Shown: positions 52,781 to 62,252, counted from the stretch's first letter. The stretch: DNA of 64,000 bases from JAXGPX01 sp040766745 (GCA_040766745.1 JAXGPX010000002.1:558001-622000); one strand, 5' to 3'. Notes: generated from the letters alone by a model not told the origin. Program-made: numbers and translations.

Positions 52781-53914
52781 TTACGCCAGAATTTCTGCAG
52801 CCACAAGTACAGCTTGCCACCTGGGGATAGGTTCTTCCAGGATTCGCTGCCAGGTTGCGGGTACTGAGAATCCGTTTTCACCTGCAATTTCTGACAGGGT
52901 TTTTGACGTAAGCGGCAATTTGCCATCTCCGGGCTTTAGCAAGTCTGGCCTTTGGTTGGACCGATTCAGCCAAATCCTCATTTCTCCGATCTTGCACGAT
53001 TCACTGCCCCTGAAAGTATTGTCCCGGTATACTACCGGTTTGCCCAGATTAGTCAAAAACACAATCGGCTTGTAAACCTCGCTTGAGGGGTCTACGTCTT
53101 CGAACTGGGATTTTTCAAGCAGCCGGCTTACGGAAACAACTTTGTAGCCGTAAGCCTTGAGGAGCTTGAGTTTTTCAGGCAGGGCGTATACTACAGGGGC
53201 TTCCAGTGACATGTTGTATCCGTCTTTTTCAAATATGATATGTCCGTTGAGAGAATCAGGACTGTCCTCAAGGGCTTTTTTCAGCGGTTGTACCATTGCG
53301 TCTACGTCTTTCCGTAAATCTCCTTTAGAAGCTCGCCAGCCGCCTCCGTCAAAGCTTGCTCCCAGATACTGATATCCCATTTCTTCATATATGTCGTAGC
53401 TGCTGGTGCCGTCAGGGACTTTATCAATGTAGTGGGGAGGCCTTGCCAGGGTGATTTCATATCCGAACTCGTCCTTAATGAGATTGTGAAGTTTGCGCAA
53501 GTCTTCAAGAACCTGTTCGTTGGTATTGAAATGCGCCCTGGAACTGTAGATGATTCTTTCAGGGCCAAATGCTACGTGGCGATAGCCGTGATTTGATATT
53601 TCATGGCCTTGGCTTAGAATCTTGTTGACCAGTACCTTTTGATTTGCTGCCCCTGCCAGCAAATCACTGCCGAATTGAGGATAGTGGTCGAACTTTACTC
53701 CGCCCCATTTGAAGGTACCGGGCTTTCCGCATCTGTCAGGGTAGTTTTCCTGAGTGCTGCCAATTACATCGAAAGTCCCTGTGGCATCAAAAGCAGCCAT
53801 TACTTGTAGAATTGATTCAGTAATTCCTTTATTCATAAGAGGCCGGGAAGGTGCACAAGTTGGCCCATCATCAAAAGTCATGGCTACCATCTTGGCATCA
53901 CCTGGCGGGAACAC
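52781..53914 (-). CDS. Polysaccharide deacetylase (NodB) family protein
   Basis: NodB-homology protein: motif 1 TFDDGP (Asp pair), motif 2 HEISNHGYRH (His ligands), motif 3 ARPPHY, and a C-terminal region ending AVLVAAEILA. No signal peptide is visible. The first standard start is GTG 53914 without a binding site. The frame is open back to 54016, where CTG stands six bases after GGGAGGGG (54023-54030); starting there would add 34 residues (411 in total), and the stretch VRRINKVF just before the GTG looks coding. Cell wall sugar deacetylation is likely. Confidence 0.8.
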   Translation of the reverse strand: MFPPGDAKMVAMTFDDGPTCAPSRPLMNKGITESILQVMAAFDATGTFDVIGSTQENYPDRCGKPGTFKWGGVKFDHYPQFGSDLLAGAANQKVLVNKILSQGHEISNHGYRHVAFGPERIIYSSRAHFNTNEQVLEDLRKLHNLIKDEFGYEITLARPPHYIDKVPDGTSSYDIYEEMGYQYLGASFDGGGWRASKGDLRKDVDAMVQPLKKALEDSPDSLNGHIIFEKDGYNMSLEAPVVYALPEKLKLLKAYGYKVVSVSRLLEKSQFEDVDPSSEVYKPIVFLTNLGKPVVYRDNTFRGSESCKIGEMRIWLNRSNQRPDLLKPGDGKLPLTSKTLSEIAGENGFSVPATWQRILEEPIPRWQAVLVAAEILA

Positions 53915-54294
53915 TTTGTTAATGCGCCGGACTTTTGACAGCGGCGGTATTGTTCTCTTACGGTAAATAGCCTTTAGATGGGAGTATTGCCTGTGTATCG
54001 TACCGTACAGGTCCAGTCAAATCCCCTCCCAAAATCAATCATGAATACTCTTAAGTAAACTTCGACTTTCAGGTTGAATTTACCTACCTGGCGAGAAAAG
54101 TCTCAAACACTGGCCAACCCGGTCATAGATTGGTATAGAGTTGCATTACTGCGGCTGAGAAGGAATTATTAGAATTGTGTAGAAATTAGCTTGGAATGAG
54201 TTGCAAGCGTCTTCGACCTCATAGGGTGAATTAGGCTGATATTCCTTCAAAGTCACCGGAAAACTCTGACAGGTTCAGGTAAGGAGGGGTGTCT

Positions 54295-56094
54295 GTGTTA
54301 AAGAGAATCCTTGCCGCAGACATAGGCAGTACTACTACGAAGACTGTGCTCTTCGAAAAACAAGAGGAAGGCTGGAAACTGGTTGCCAAGACCCTGGCTC
54401 CCACAACTGTAGAAGCTCCGAATTTGGATGTAATGATTGGGCTTCGTGAGGCCCTTTCAAGGCTTGAACAACGTACAGGCATAGAATTAATGGCCGGTTC
54501 CAGGCTTTTGACGTCTGTAAGCGGCAATGCAGGCGTTGACATATTTGTTGCTACCTCAAGCGCGGGCGGAGGCCTGCAAATGGTTGTTACAGGCCTTATG
54601 AAGGAGATTACTGCCGAATCAGCTAACAGGGCAGCCCTAGGGGCAGGTGCGATAGTATCGGATGTAATTGCGCTGGATGACTCACGGAGTGTAATAGAAA
54701 GGCTTGAAGCAGTGAAACGCATAAGGCCTGACATGGTCTTGATTACAGGAGGCACTGACGGCGGAAACATATCAGAGGTTGCTGCTGTTGCAGAGATGGT
54801 TGCTATGGCCAATCCTGAACCCAGGTTTGGCCATGATTTCAAGATCCCTGTGGTCTTCGCAGGCAATGTTGAAGCACGGACCTATGTAGAGAAGGTTTTC
54901 GAAGGCGATATGAGCATTACATATGCTGATAACATTAGGCCTGTACTCGAGAGGGAAGTGCTTGGCCCTGCAAGGGATGAAATCCACAATCTCTTCTTGG
55001 AGCATGTAATGATGCACGCCCCAGGTTACCCCGGCCTTCTTTCCTGGGCTGAAGGCCATGTAAAGCCTACTCCTGTGGCTGTAGGAAAGGCCCTTATACA
55101 TCTCGGCCAGATAGCAGGTGGTAATGTGCTCGCCGTTGACATAGGGGGGGCAACTACTGATCTGTTTTCAATCATAGAAGGGCAGTTCTACCGGACCGTA
55201 TCAGCGAATCTTGGCATGTCCTATAGCATGGGCAATGTCCTGGCTGAGGCCGGCCCTGAATTTGTGTTGAGATGGTTTCCTGGGGAACCAGATGAAAATA
55301 ATGTTAGAAACTGGAATTTTAACAAGATGATAAGGCCTACAGGTTTGCCTCAGACCTTTGAAGAACTTATGCTGGAACAAGCCATCTCCAAGGAAGCCCT
55401 CAGGCTTTCTTTGAGCCATCATAAGTCCCTGGTACGAGGACTAAAAGGAGTCCAGCAAAGGCGCAGCGTTGGGGATATTTTCTACCAGGATCCAACAGGC
55501 AGGACTCTTGTGGATATGATGAATACCAAAGTTTTGGTGGGAACAGGTGGAGCCCTCTCGTACGCTCCCAGGCGGAATCAGGCTGCCATGATTCTTCTGG
55601 ACGGGCTGCTTCCTGAAGGAGTAACTGACTTGTTTGTAGACAGTCAGTTCTTACTGCCTCATATAGGAGTGCTGTTGGATGTCAACAAGGATGCTGCTGT
55701 AGAGATAATGATGAATGAGGCTTTGATTCCCCTTGGAACCTGTATTGCTCCTGTAGGGCCGGAAATTCCGCCGGGAATGGCTATTGCTCAGGTCAAGGCA
55801 GGAAACAATATGTATGAAGTAATATCAGGAGAAATGCAGGTAATCCCAATTGAATCTGAGGCGAACGTATTTTTTGAGGCAACCCCAAGGCGGGAATTTG
55901 ATCTGGGCTCAGGGCCGGGAAAGACTGTTGAGGGAGAAGCCATAAAGGGTGTAACAGGCCTTATTCTTGACGGACGAGGGCGGCCGTTGGTATTTCCAGG
56001 TGATGAGAGGGCCAGAAGAGCTTGCCTGGTTCGATGGTACAAGGCTTTAGATGCGTATCCCGGCGAGATTTTGGATCAATGTATGAGAGGGTGA
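54295..56094 (+). CDS. Second MutL/GlmL-like ATPase, not linked to a mutase
   Basis: About 599 residues from GTG 54295 (AAGGAGG at 54281-54287). Actin/HSP70-type phosphate motifs: AADIGSTTTKTVLF at the N-terminus and AVDIGGATTDLFSI near residue 280, with ITGGTDGGN and GTGGALSY in between and after. It is longer than the copy at 17478, having an extra C-terminal domain of about 130 residues (VIPIESEANVFFEATP...). No cobalamin mutase gene is adjacent. It leads a unit with the next two genes. Confidence 0.85.
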   Translation: MLKRILAADIGSTTTKTVLFEKQEEGWKLVAKTLAPTTVEAPNLDVMIGLREALSRLEQRTGIELMAGSRLLTSVSGNAGVDIFVATSSAGGGLQMVVTGLMKEITAESANRAALGAGAIVSDVIALDDSRSVIERLEAVKRIRPDMVLITGGTDGGNISEVAAVAEMVAMANPEPRFGHDFKIPVVFAGNVEARTYVEKVFEGDMSITYADNIRPVLEREVLGPARDEIHNLFLEHVMMHAPGYPGLLSWAEGHVKPTPVAVGKALIHLGQIAGGNVLAVDIGGATTDLFSIIEGQFYRTVSANLGMSYSMGNVLAEAGPEFVLRWFPGEPDENNVRNWNFNKMIRPTGLPQTFEELMLEQAISKEALRLSLSHHKSLVRGLKGVQQRRSVGDIFYQDPTGRTLVDMMNTKVLVGTGGALSYAPRRNQAAMILLDGLLPEGVTDLFVDSQFLLPHIGVLLDVNKDAAVEIMMNEALIPLGTCIAPVGPEIPPGMAIAQVKAGNNMYEVISGEMQVIPIESEANVFFEATPRREFDLGSGPGKTVEGEAIKGVTGLILDGRGRPLVFPGDERARRACLVRWYKALDAYPGEILDQCMRG

Positions 56095-56099
56095 GAACT

Positions 56100-57530
56100 A
56101 TGGCTTTGCTTTCCACGCTCAAAATACTGGATAGGGCGAAGATTCAAAAGGAACGAAGGCTTCCTGCCCCAGGAGATGTACTGGTACAAGAAGGTGACAT
56201 TGTAAACCCTGATACGGTTATTGCTAAAGCCGAGTTTGTCCGCGGGAATCCTTATATAGTGGATTTGAGGTCAGAGTTAAGGCAGAGTGTTGATCCTGAC
56301 CTGGTCGACAGTGTATTGGTTAAGAAACCGGGTGACGTTGTCAAGGCCAGAGAAGTGATTGCCAGATACCAAAAGAGTTTTTGGTCTGAGCTGATTGAAG
56401 TCAAGTCGCCTTGTGACGGAATCATTGAGTATATTTCAAGGACCCAGGGCCGGATTATTATAAGGGAGGATCCCAGGTCTGCAAAACCTATAAGCATAGT
56501 GGCGGCTGCCTCGAAACTTGGAGTGTGGCCTCGCCTTCTAAGAATGTACACACGAGTCAAAGAAGGTGACCATGTTTTTGAGGGCCAGATTATTGCGGCT
56601 GCTCCTGGAGGCAGTGCACTGGATTTTGTGTACGCGCCTATGGGTGGAATAGTTGAGAAAATCTGTACGCTTACCGGCGCTATCACAATAGCCAGGCCTA
56701 TAAGGCATACAAAACTGCTGGCTCATATCTCGGGCACCGTAACCAGCATATTGCCTGACTACGGGGCCGTAGTCGAATCGATAGGTGCGTATATTCAGGG
56801 TGTGTTTGGAATCGGCAATGAGTGTTCAGGCCGGCTGGCCATAATGGCCGGCGGCCCCGAAGAGCCCCTTAGCGAAGAAAGAATCGATGACAGTGTGGCA
56901 GGCAAGATTCTGGTAGCCGGCTCGTTTGCCTCATTTGATGCTATTCAAAAGGCGAGGTCAAAAGGTGCTGCCGGCCTTGTTGTCGGAGGAATGAACCAAC
57001 TGGATCTCGTGTCTGTGCTGGGGAAGGAGTTGTCAGTAGGAATTACAGGCCATGAGGAGTCTGACTTTACAATCGTGATTCTTGAAGGGTTCGGCAAGAT
57101 TCCAATGAACCAGGAAACCTGGGACATACTTGCGAGGCATGCCGGGAAGGTTGCTTCGATCGACGGTACTACTCAGATTAGAGCAGGTGTGCTTAGGCCT
57201 GAAGTCATAATCTGCACTGATGATTCAGAAATACTGCGGGAAGAATCATATGACAGTTCCGGCATTGCCGGGAGAATCAGTGGGCCTGAGGGGCTTGGAG
57301 TTACCGGTGTATTTCCTCCGGCAGTATTGGCACAAGTCAACCAAGGCGACAGAGTACGGTGTACCCGGCCTCCATATTTCGGGCACTGGGGAATTATCGA
57401 AAGTGTACCGGCTACGCCACAACAGGTTGAGTGCGAAGTTATCACCGAAGTGGCCATTATCAAACTTGATGATGGGCGGCTTGTAAAAGTGCCCCAGGCC
57501 AACCTCGAGATCTTCCGCTCAATGGAGTAG
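56100..57530 (+). CDS. Unknown protein with barrel-sandwich-like repeats and KOW-like end
   Basis: 476 residues from ATG 56100, five bases after the MutL-like stop. I do not recognise a named family. The N-terminal 230 residues contain four hammerhead-like turns (PGDVLVQEGDIV, KPGDVVKAREVI, VKEGDHVFEGQII, APMGGIVEKI), as in lipoyl/biotinyl-like or RnfC-type sandwich folds. A middle alpha/beta domain has ILVAGSFASFDAIQKARSKGAAGLVVGG; the end (VNQGDRVRCTRPPYFGHWGIIESV) resembles a KOW/SH3 barrel. No membrane segment. Probably works with the MutL-like ATPase. Confidence 0.6.
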   Translation: MALLSTLKILDRAKIQKERRLPAPGDVLVQEGDIVNPDTVIAKAEFVRGNPYIVDLRSELRQSVDPDLVDSVLVKKPGDVVKAREVIARYQKSFWSELIEVKSPCDGIIEYISRTQGRIIIREDPRSAKPISIVAAASKLGVWPRLLRMYTRVKEGDHVFEGQIIAAAPGGSALDFVYAPMGGIVEKICTLTGAITIARPIRHTKLLAHISGTVTSILPDYGAVVESIGAYIQGVFGIGNECSGRLAIMAGGPEEPLSEERIDDSVAGKILVAGSFASFDAIQKARSKGAAGLVVGGMNQLDLVSVLGKELSVGITGHEESDFTIVILEGFGKIPMNQETWDILARHAGKVASIDGTTQIRAGVLRPEVIICTDDSEILREESYDSSGIAGRISGPEGLGVTGVFPPAVLAQVNQGDRVRCTRPPYFGHWGIIESVPATPQQVECEVITEVAIIKLDDGRLVKVPQANLEIFRSME

Positions 57531-57539
57531 AACAGGCTT

Positions 57540-57818
57540 ATGAATATTAAGAAAGTTTTCACAAGAAAGCCTCCTATATGGGAAACTCCCGAGTGGGACA
57601 ATATGTCATGGGATGAGAAAATGGCTATGTGGCAAAGGCACAGAAAGATCAACCTTGTCCTGGGCTCAATATTCATAGTTTGCTTCCTGGGAAGCCTCAT
57701 GTGGTATATCCGAGGGCGGGTTTTAGACACTGCCGGCCGTTATGATCTGGCGATTTCCATAGGCATTATTGCAATTATGGCAGTCTGCCTTTATGCTGCC
57801 CGTAATCTGATGGACTAA
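57540..57818 (+). CDS. Small membrane protein, unknown function
   Basis: 92 residues, ATG 57540. A cytoplasmic N-terminal part rich in Trp/Lys (PPIWETPEWDNMSWDEKMAMWQRH) is followed by two membrane helices (about 38-58 and 67-88). It lies nine bases after the unknown 476-residue gene and probably belongs to the same operon. Might anchor that complex to the membrane; this is inference. Confidence 0.65.
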   Translation: MNIKKVFTRKPPIWETPEWDNMSWDEKMAMWQRHRKINLVLGSIFIVCFLGSLMWYIRGRVLDTAGRYDLAISIGIIAIMAVCLYAARNLMD

Positions 57819-57891
57819 ATACTTATAGTCAGCAGACTGCTGTTATACCCGGCAGCTATGCCTTTGAAACCAAGGCTGGCCTGCCCGGTTC

Positions 57892-58086
57892 TTACACCGG
57901 GCTTTCAGGTATGATGATTGCGGCGGCCAAATAGAATAAAACGCCTGGAACCACTGCCGTAACGCAGATGACAAAGGCAACCCCTAACCGAATTATTGTT
58001 TCATCTATGTCAAAATATTCTGCGAGCCCTCCGCATACTCCCGAAACCATCCTTTTGGTTCTAGAGCGGTACAGTTTCTTAGACAT
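57892..58086 (-). CDS. PspC-domain small membrane protein
   Basis: 64 residues starting at ATG 58086 (GGAGGAG six bases upstream). Contains the PspC signature MVSGVCGGLAEYFDIDETIIRL followed by one long hydrophobic helix. Family members respond to envelope stress. A GCCCGG/CCGGGC hairpin (57883-57902) overlaps its end. Divergent from hpt. Confidence 0.88.
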   Translation of the reverse strand: MSKKLYRSRTKRMVSGVCGGLAEYFDIDETIIRLGVAFVICVTAVVPGVLFYLAAAIIIPESPV

Positions 58087-58207
58087 ATTCTCTCCTCCCG
58101 GACACGTGTAATCAGTATTACGTATGCCAACATACATGGTAACATCAATTACTCCCATACCGGAAAACGGGGAATCATATATTGGATATTCTGTCATAGT
58201 TAAATTG

Positions 58208-58231
58208 TTTGACAATTCCATCGTTGTCAAA
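58208..58231. promoter_or_regulatory. Inverted repeat between pspC-like gene and hpt
   Basis: TTTGACAA (58208-58215) and TTGTCAAA (58224-58231) form a perfect 8-bp inverted repeat with 8-base centre; the left arm contains a consensus -35 TTGACA directed at hpt. A possible operator in the divergent region. Confidence 0.4.
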
Positions 58232-58294
58232 TTGTTATTGCGTAATCCAAACTGCAGTGATAAATTGAGAACAGAAGGGCAAGGGGGTGAATTG

Positions 58295-58834
58295 ATGACC
58301 GGAGATGAAATAAAGGTACTCATAAGCAAGGACGAGCTGGAAAAGAGAATTAAGGATCTTGCCGCCGAAATCTCAAGGGACTATGCAAAGAAGGACCTGT
58401 TAATGGTTGGAGTCCTGAAGGGGAGTTTTGTGTTCCTGGCCGATCTTATGAGATACGTAGACAGCAATGTATCTGTTGACTTCATGGGAACTGTAAGTTA
58501 CGGCGCATCAACGAAATCATCAGGAGAAGTAAGGATTACCAAGGATCTTGAAGAAAGTGTTGCAGGCAGGCACGTGCTTCTAGTGGAGGATATTGTAGAT
58601 ACTGGATTGACCCTCAGATACCTCTTGGACACACTGAGGAACAGGCAACCAGCCAGTCTCAAGGTGTGTGCGCTTCTGGATAAACCTGCCCGCAGAAGGG
58701 TTAGGGTAAGCTTGGATTACTACGGTTTCATTATTCCCAATGCTTTTGTAGTCGGATATGGTTTGGATTATGCAGAAAAATACCGGGGCCTACCCTATGT
58801 TGGTGTTTTGGAAAATCCTGAACCGGAGAAATAG
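58295..58834 (+). CDS. hpt: Hypoxanthine phosphoribosyltransferase
   Basis: 179 residues; salvages hypoxanthine/guanine with PRPP. ATG 58295 follows AAGGGGGTG; the open frame upstream to 58124 covers the promoter region and is not used. PRPP loop LLVEDIVDTGLTL, the SYGASTKSSGEV flexible loop and VGYGLDYAEKYRGLPYVGVL C-terminus are typical. Followed 40 bases later by a purine permease, so salvage genes are clustered. Confidence 0.94.
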   Translation: MTGDEIKVLISKDELEKRIKDLAAEISRDYAKKDLLMVGVLKGSFVFLADLMRYVDSNVSVDFMGTVSYGASTKSSGEVRITKDLEESVAGRHVLLVEDIVDTGLTLRYLLDTLRNRQPASLKVCALLDKPARRRVRVSLDYYGFIIPNAFVVGYGLDYAEKYRGLPYVGVLENPEPEK

Positions 58835-58874
58835 ATAATGTAGTTAACAAGTCTCCAAAAAGGAGGAAGAATTC

Positions 58875-60173
58875 TTGCTAGAACGATTGTTCAAACTGAA
58901 AGAGAATCATACCAATGTAAGAACTGAGATAGTGGCTGGAGTCACTACTTTCATGACCATGGCCTATATCATTTTTGTTAACCCTGACATTTTGAGCGCT
59001 ACGGGAATGCCTTTTGGGGCAGTGATGACTGCGACAGCATTGTCGGCCGGAATTACGACTATACTCGCGGGGCTAATGGCCAACTATCCGTACGCTCTGG
59101 CTAGCGGAATGGGCCTTAATGCCTTTTTTGCCTTTGCAGTTGCGGCACAGGCAGGGTGGCAAGCTGCTCTGGGCGTTGTGTTCTTGTCTGGCGTAGTATT
59201 CCTCATTTTGGCTCTGACCGGGGCCATTAATGTTCTGGATGCTGCTATTCCCCAAACCCTTAAGCGTGCAGTAGGTGTAGGAATCGGATTGTTCATTGCC
59301 TTTATCGGCGTGAAGAATGCAGGTATTATCGAGGCAAACCCAGCTACAATAGTCGGACGAGGGAATTTCGCCGCTGCAGGGCCTGCCCTTGCTCTAATAG
59401 GCCTGATGATAACTGCAGTACTTATGGCACGCGGAGTCCGGGGCGCCATTCTCATTGGTATTCTTCTGACCACCATAATCGGAATTCCTATGGGCGTTAC
59501 CAAAATTGCAGGAAGTATTATTGGTAAGCCTGAATCACTTGCCCCCATAGCCTTTAAGATGGACCTAAAGGGTGCACTAAGCCTGGGCTTCATGACTATG
59601 TTCAGTTTTTGGTTTGTAGACGTTTTCGATACAGTTGGCACTCTTATGGGGACTGCCTCAAGAGCAAACATGCTTGATGAAAAGGGACAGCTTCCCAGAA
59701 TCAAGCAGATGATGACTGTTGACGCTATTGGCACCTGCCTTGGAGCAGCCCTTGGAACCAGCACTGTTACTACATATGTAGAATCAAGTGCAGGCATAGC
59801 AGAAGGCGGCAGAACAGGGCTGACTGCTATAGTGGTAGGGATTCTGTTCCTGGTATCTCTAATCTTCTCACCTCTAGCAGGCATGATTCCCACGGAAGCT
59901 ACGGCTCCTGCCCTCATTATTGTAGGGGTACTAATGATGCTTCCTGTAAAGGATATTGACTGGTCGGATTTCTCAGAGGCTTTCCCGGCTTTCATAACCA
60001 TAGCAATGATGCCTTTTGCTTTCTCAATTTCCGACGGTATTTCAGCAGGCTTTATCAGCTACGTAGTTGTTAAGGCCCTTTCCGGAAAATCCAAGGATAT
60101 CCACTGGTTGGTGTATGTACTTGCGCTGATTTCCATAATCCACCTTGTACCAGGGCTGTTCCCCTCGCTCTGA
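58875..60173 (+). CDS. NCS2/AzgA-type purine permease
   Basis: 432 residues, TTG 58875 eight bases after AGGAGG. Multi-span membrane protein (12-14 helices) of the adenine/guanine/hypoxanthine permease group: N-terminal RTEIVAGVTTFMTMAYIIFVNP, the NAFFAFAV helix, FVDVFDTVGTLMGTASRA and GTSTVTTYVESSAGIAEGGRTGL are hallmarks. Between hpt and purE, so purine uptake is well supported (PbuG-like). Confidence 0.9.
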   Translation: MLERLFKLKENHTNVRTEIVAGVTTFMTMAYIIFVNPDILSATGMPFGAVMTATALSAGITTILAGLMANYPYALASGMGLNAFFAFAVAAQAGWQAALGVVFLSGVVFLILALTGAINVLDAAIPQTLKRAVGVGIGLFIAFIGVKNAGIIEANPATIVGRGNFAAAGPALALIGLMITAVLMARGVRGAILIGILLTTIIGIPMGVTKIAGSIIGKPESLAPIAFKMDLKGALSLGFMTMFSFWFVDVFDTVGTLMGTASRANMLDEKGQLPRIKQMMTVDAIGTCLGAALGTSTVTTYVESSAGIAEGGRTGLTAIVVGILFLVSLIFSPLAGMIPTEATAPALIIVGVLMMLPVKDIDWSDFSEAFPAFITIAMMPFAFSISDGISAGFISYVVVKALSGKSKDIHWLVYVLALISIIHLVPGLFPSL

Positions 60174-60242
60174 GGTTTCATTTACTGAGTAAGTAACCGG
60201 TATGAACCGGAATGGATAACCATAACAGGAGGGCGTATTCTA

Positions 60243-60764
60243 ATGGAACAAGACAGAAAGTGTCAGATAGGAGTCGTCTTGGGTTCAGCAAGCGATCTGG
60301 ATAAGGTCAGTGGCCTTTTTAAGGTTTTCGAGGAATTCGAGGTTCAGTACGAACTGGCCATTATCTCGGCTCACAGAACCCCTCACCTTCTTGAAGAATA
60401 CGCCCGCTGTGCTCCACCTAGAGGGATTCAGGTGATTATTGCTGCTGCCGGGCTTTCAGCTGCCCTTCCAGGGGTACTGGCGTCTATGGTCAGTGTCCCT
60501 GTAATTGGAATTCCTGTGAGCGCCGGTACGCTTAACGGAATGGATGCTCTGCTGTCTATATCTCAGATGCCTCCAGGGGTTCCTGTTGGGTGTGTTGGCA
60601 TCAATTCAGCCAAGAACGCAGCCCTTCTGGCGTTGAGGATACTGGGTTTGGCACATCCGAGCCTTAGAAGCAGGCTTTCAGAATACACTCAATCTATGGC
60701 TGATGATGTTGTTGAGAGAGCCCGTGCTCTGAAGGAAGAAGGATACCCCATATGGAATTCCTAG
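60243..60764 (+). CDS. purE: N5-carboxyaminoimidazole ribonucleotide mutase
   Basis: 173 residues; rearranges N5-CAIR to CAIR in de novo purine synthesis. Motifs GSASDLDKV, ISAHRTPH (catalytic His) and IAAAGLSAALPGVLASM are present. ATG 60243 follows AGGAGGGCG. No purK follows; instead purF overlaps its end by 13 bases. Confidence 0.94.
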   Translation: MEQDRKCQIGVVLGSASDLDKVSGLFKVFEEFEVQYELAIISAHRTPHLLEEYARCAPPRGIQVIIAAAGLSAALPGVLASMVSVPVIGIPVSAGTLNGMDALLSISQMPPGVPVGCVGINSAKNAALLALRILGLAHPSLRSRLSEYTQSMADDVVERARALKEEGYPIWNS

Positions 60765-62215
60765 GCCTCAACGAAATCATGGAAGAATGCGGTGTGTTCG
60801 CAGTGGTAGGACATCCAAGGGCTGCACAGCTATGCTATTACGGATTGTATGCCCTGCAGCACAGAGGACAAGAATCTGCGGGTATGGCATTGAGCAACCA
60901 AGGCAGGATCTACACCAAGAAGGGGGCAGGCCTTGTTTCAGACGTTTTTGCAAGAGACGACATAATAGGCATGAACGGTTCTATTGCCCTAGGGCATGTT
61001 AGGTACTCAAATGCAGGCCAGGGCGGCGTCGAAGACGCTCAACCTATTACTGTTAAGATGTGGCAGGGGCAAATGTCTTTTGCCCACAATGGCAACCTGG
61101 TAAATGCCCAGGAATTGCGAAAAAACCTTGAGCAAAACGGGTCTATTTTCCAAACTACGTCTGATTGTGAGGTCATACCCCATCTCATGGCAAAAGCAGG
61201 GGAAGAGGATTATCTCGGCGCTCTTCAAACCGCTCTGCCTGAAGTAAGAGGGGCATATTCTTTGTGTATTCTTACGCCCAGCGGTGTAATTGCTGCCAAG
61301 GATCCCAATGGGTTTAGGCCTCTTTGCCTCGGGGAGCTGGATGGGGCATATATCGTGTGCTCTGAGACTTGTGCCCTTGATGCTATTGGAGCCACATTTA
61401 TAAGGGAACTTGACCCTGGTGAAGCGATATCCATTGAACAGCATGATAGTATCGAAGTTGACAGTATTACAACTGCCGGTTCATCTCGTTCTCTGTCAAT
61501 ATGCTCTAAGCCTAATTGCTCAGGGTGCAAGAGTCCCAGTGCAATCAAACCATCTCTATGTGTATTTGAGTTCATATACTTTGCACGGCCTGACTCTGAC
61601 ATATACGGAATGAATATTCACGCTGCCAGAAAAGCTCTTGGGCGCAAACTTGCTCAAAAGTGCAAGTGCGCCGCCGATCTGGTTACAGGCGTACCGGATT
61701 CGTCTCTTTCTGCCGCATCAGGTTATGCAGAAGAAGCCGGCATCCCATATGAAATGGGCCTTGTTAAGAACAGGTATATAGGTAGGACTTTCATCACTCC
61801 CAGGCAATCAATGAGGGAAATTGGTGTCAAAATAAAGCTAAACCCTTTGAGAAGGGTAGTTTCAGGTAAACGGGTTGTTATGGTCGACGATTCTATAGTT
61901 CGTGGCACTACCTCCAAATATATTGTTAGTTTGCTAAGAGCCGCAGGTGCCAGGGAAGTGCACGTAAAAATCAGCTCTCCGCCATACCGGTTCCCGTGCT
62001 ACTACGGCATTGATACGTCTTCTAAAGGCGAGCTAATCGGTGCCACAAAGAATCAAGAGCAGATTAGAGAAGCAATAGGTGCAGACAGCCTCACATTTTT
62101 GGATGTAGAAGATCTCAAGGATGTCCTGGGGGCACAGGTTGGAAACCTGTGTACTGCTTGTTTTACCGGTGATTACCCTGTACCCCACGGCAAGGTTGCA
62201 TTCAAGGGTAACTAG
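60752..62215 (+). CDS. purF: Amidophosphoribosyltransferase
   Basis: 487 residues; first committed step of purine synthesis. A short propeptide (12 residues) precedes the N-terminal nucleophile Cys in EECGVFAVVG. The glutaminase (HVRYSNAG, NGNLVNAQELR) is followed by the PRTase domain with VVMVDDSIVRGTTSK. Cysteines in LCVFEFIYF, PCYYGID and NLCTACFTG match the 4Fe-4S ligands of the Bacillus enzyme, so this is the oxygen-sensitive iron-sulfur type. Confidence 0.96.
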   Translation: MEFLGLNEIMEECGVFAVVGHPRAAQLCYYGLYALQHRGQESAGMALSNQGRIYTKKGAGLVSDVFARDDIIGMNGSIALGHVRYSNAGQGGVEDAQPITVKMWQGQMSFAHNGNLVNAQELRKNLEQNGSIFQTTSDCEVIPHLMAKAGEEDYLGALQTALPEVRGAYSLCILTPSGVIAAKDPNGFRPLCLGELDGAYIVCSETCALDAIGATFIRELDPGEAISIEQHDSIEVDSITTAGSSRSLSICSKPNCSGCKSPSAIKPSLCVFEFIYFARPDSDIYGMNIHAARKALGRKLAQKCKCAADLVTGVPDSSLSAASGYAEEAGIPYEMGLVKNRYIGRTFITPRQSMREIGVKIKLNPLRRVVSGKRVVMVDDSIVRGTTSKYIVSLLRAAGAREVHVKISSPPYRFPCYYGIDTSSKGELIGATKNQEQIREAIGADSLTFLDVEDLKDVLGAQVGNLCTACFTGDYPVPHGKVAFKGN

Positions 62216-62252
62216 TTTAGGAATATTAATACCTGGGTGGGAGCTGAATCAA

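Noticed and set aside
54205..54225. Sigma-54 promoter (TTGGAATGAGTTGCA) before the second MutL-like gene
   Set aside because: Distance between the GG and GC doublets is two bases too short for the -24/-12 consensus.
59084..60001. 305-codon open frame on the minus strand inside the purine permease gene
   Set aside because: It mirrors the permease codons (hydrophobic repeats read backwards), has no binding site and no recognisable domain; the plus-strand gene is certain.
58834..60243. Purine riboswitch upstream of the permease or purE
   Set aside because: The short gaps (40 and 69 bases) lack the purine aptamer core; only a small CCGGT-ATGA-ACCGG hairpin occurs before purE.
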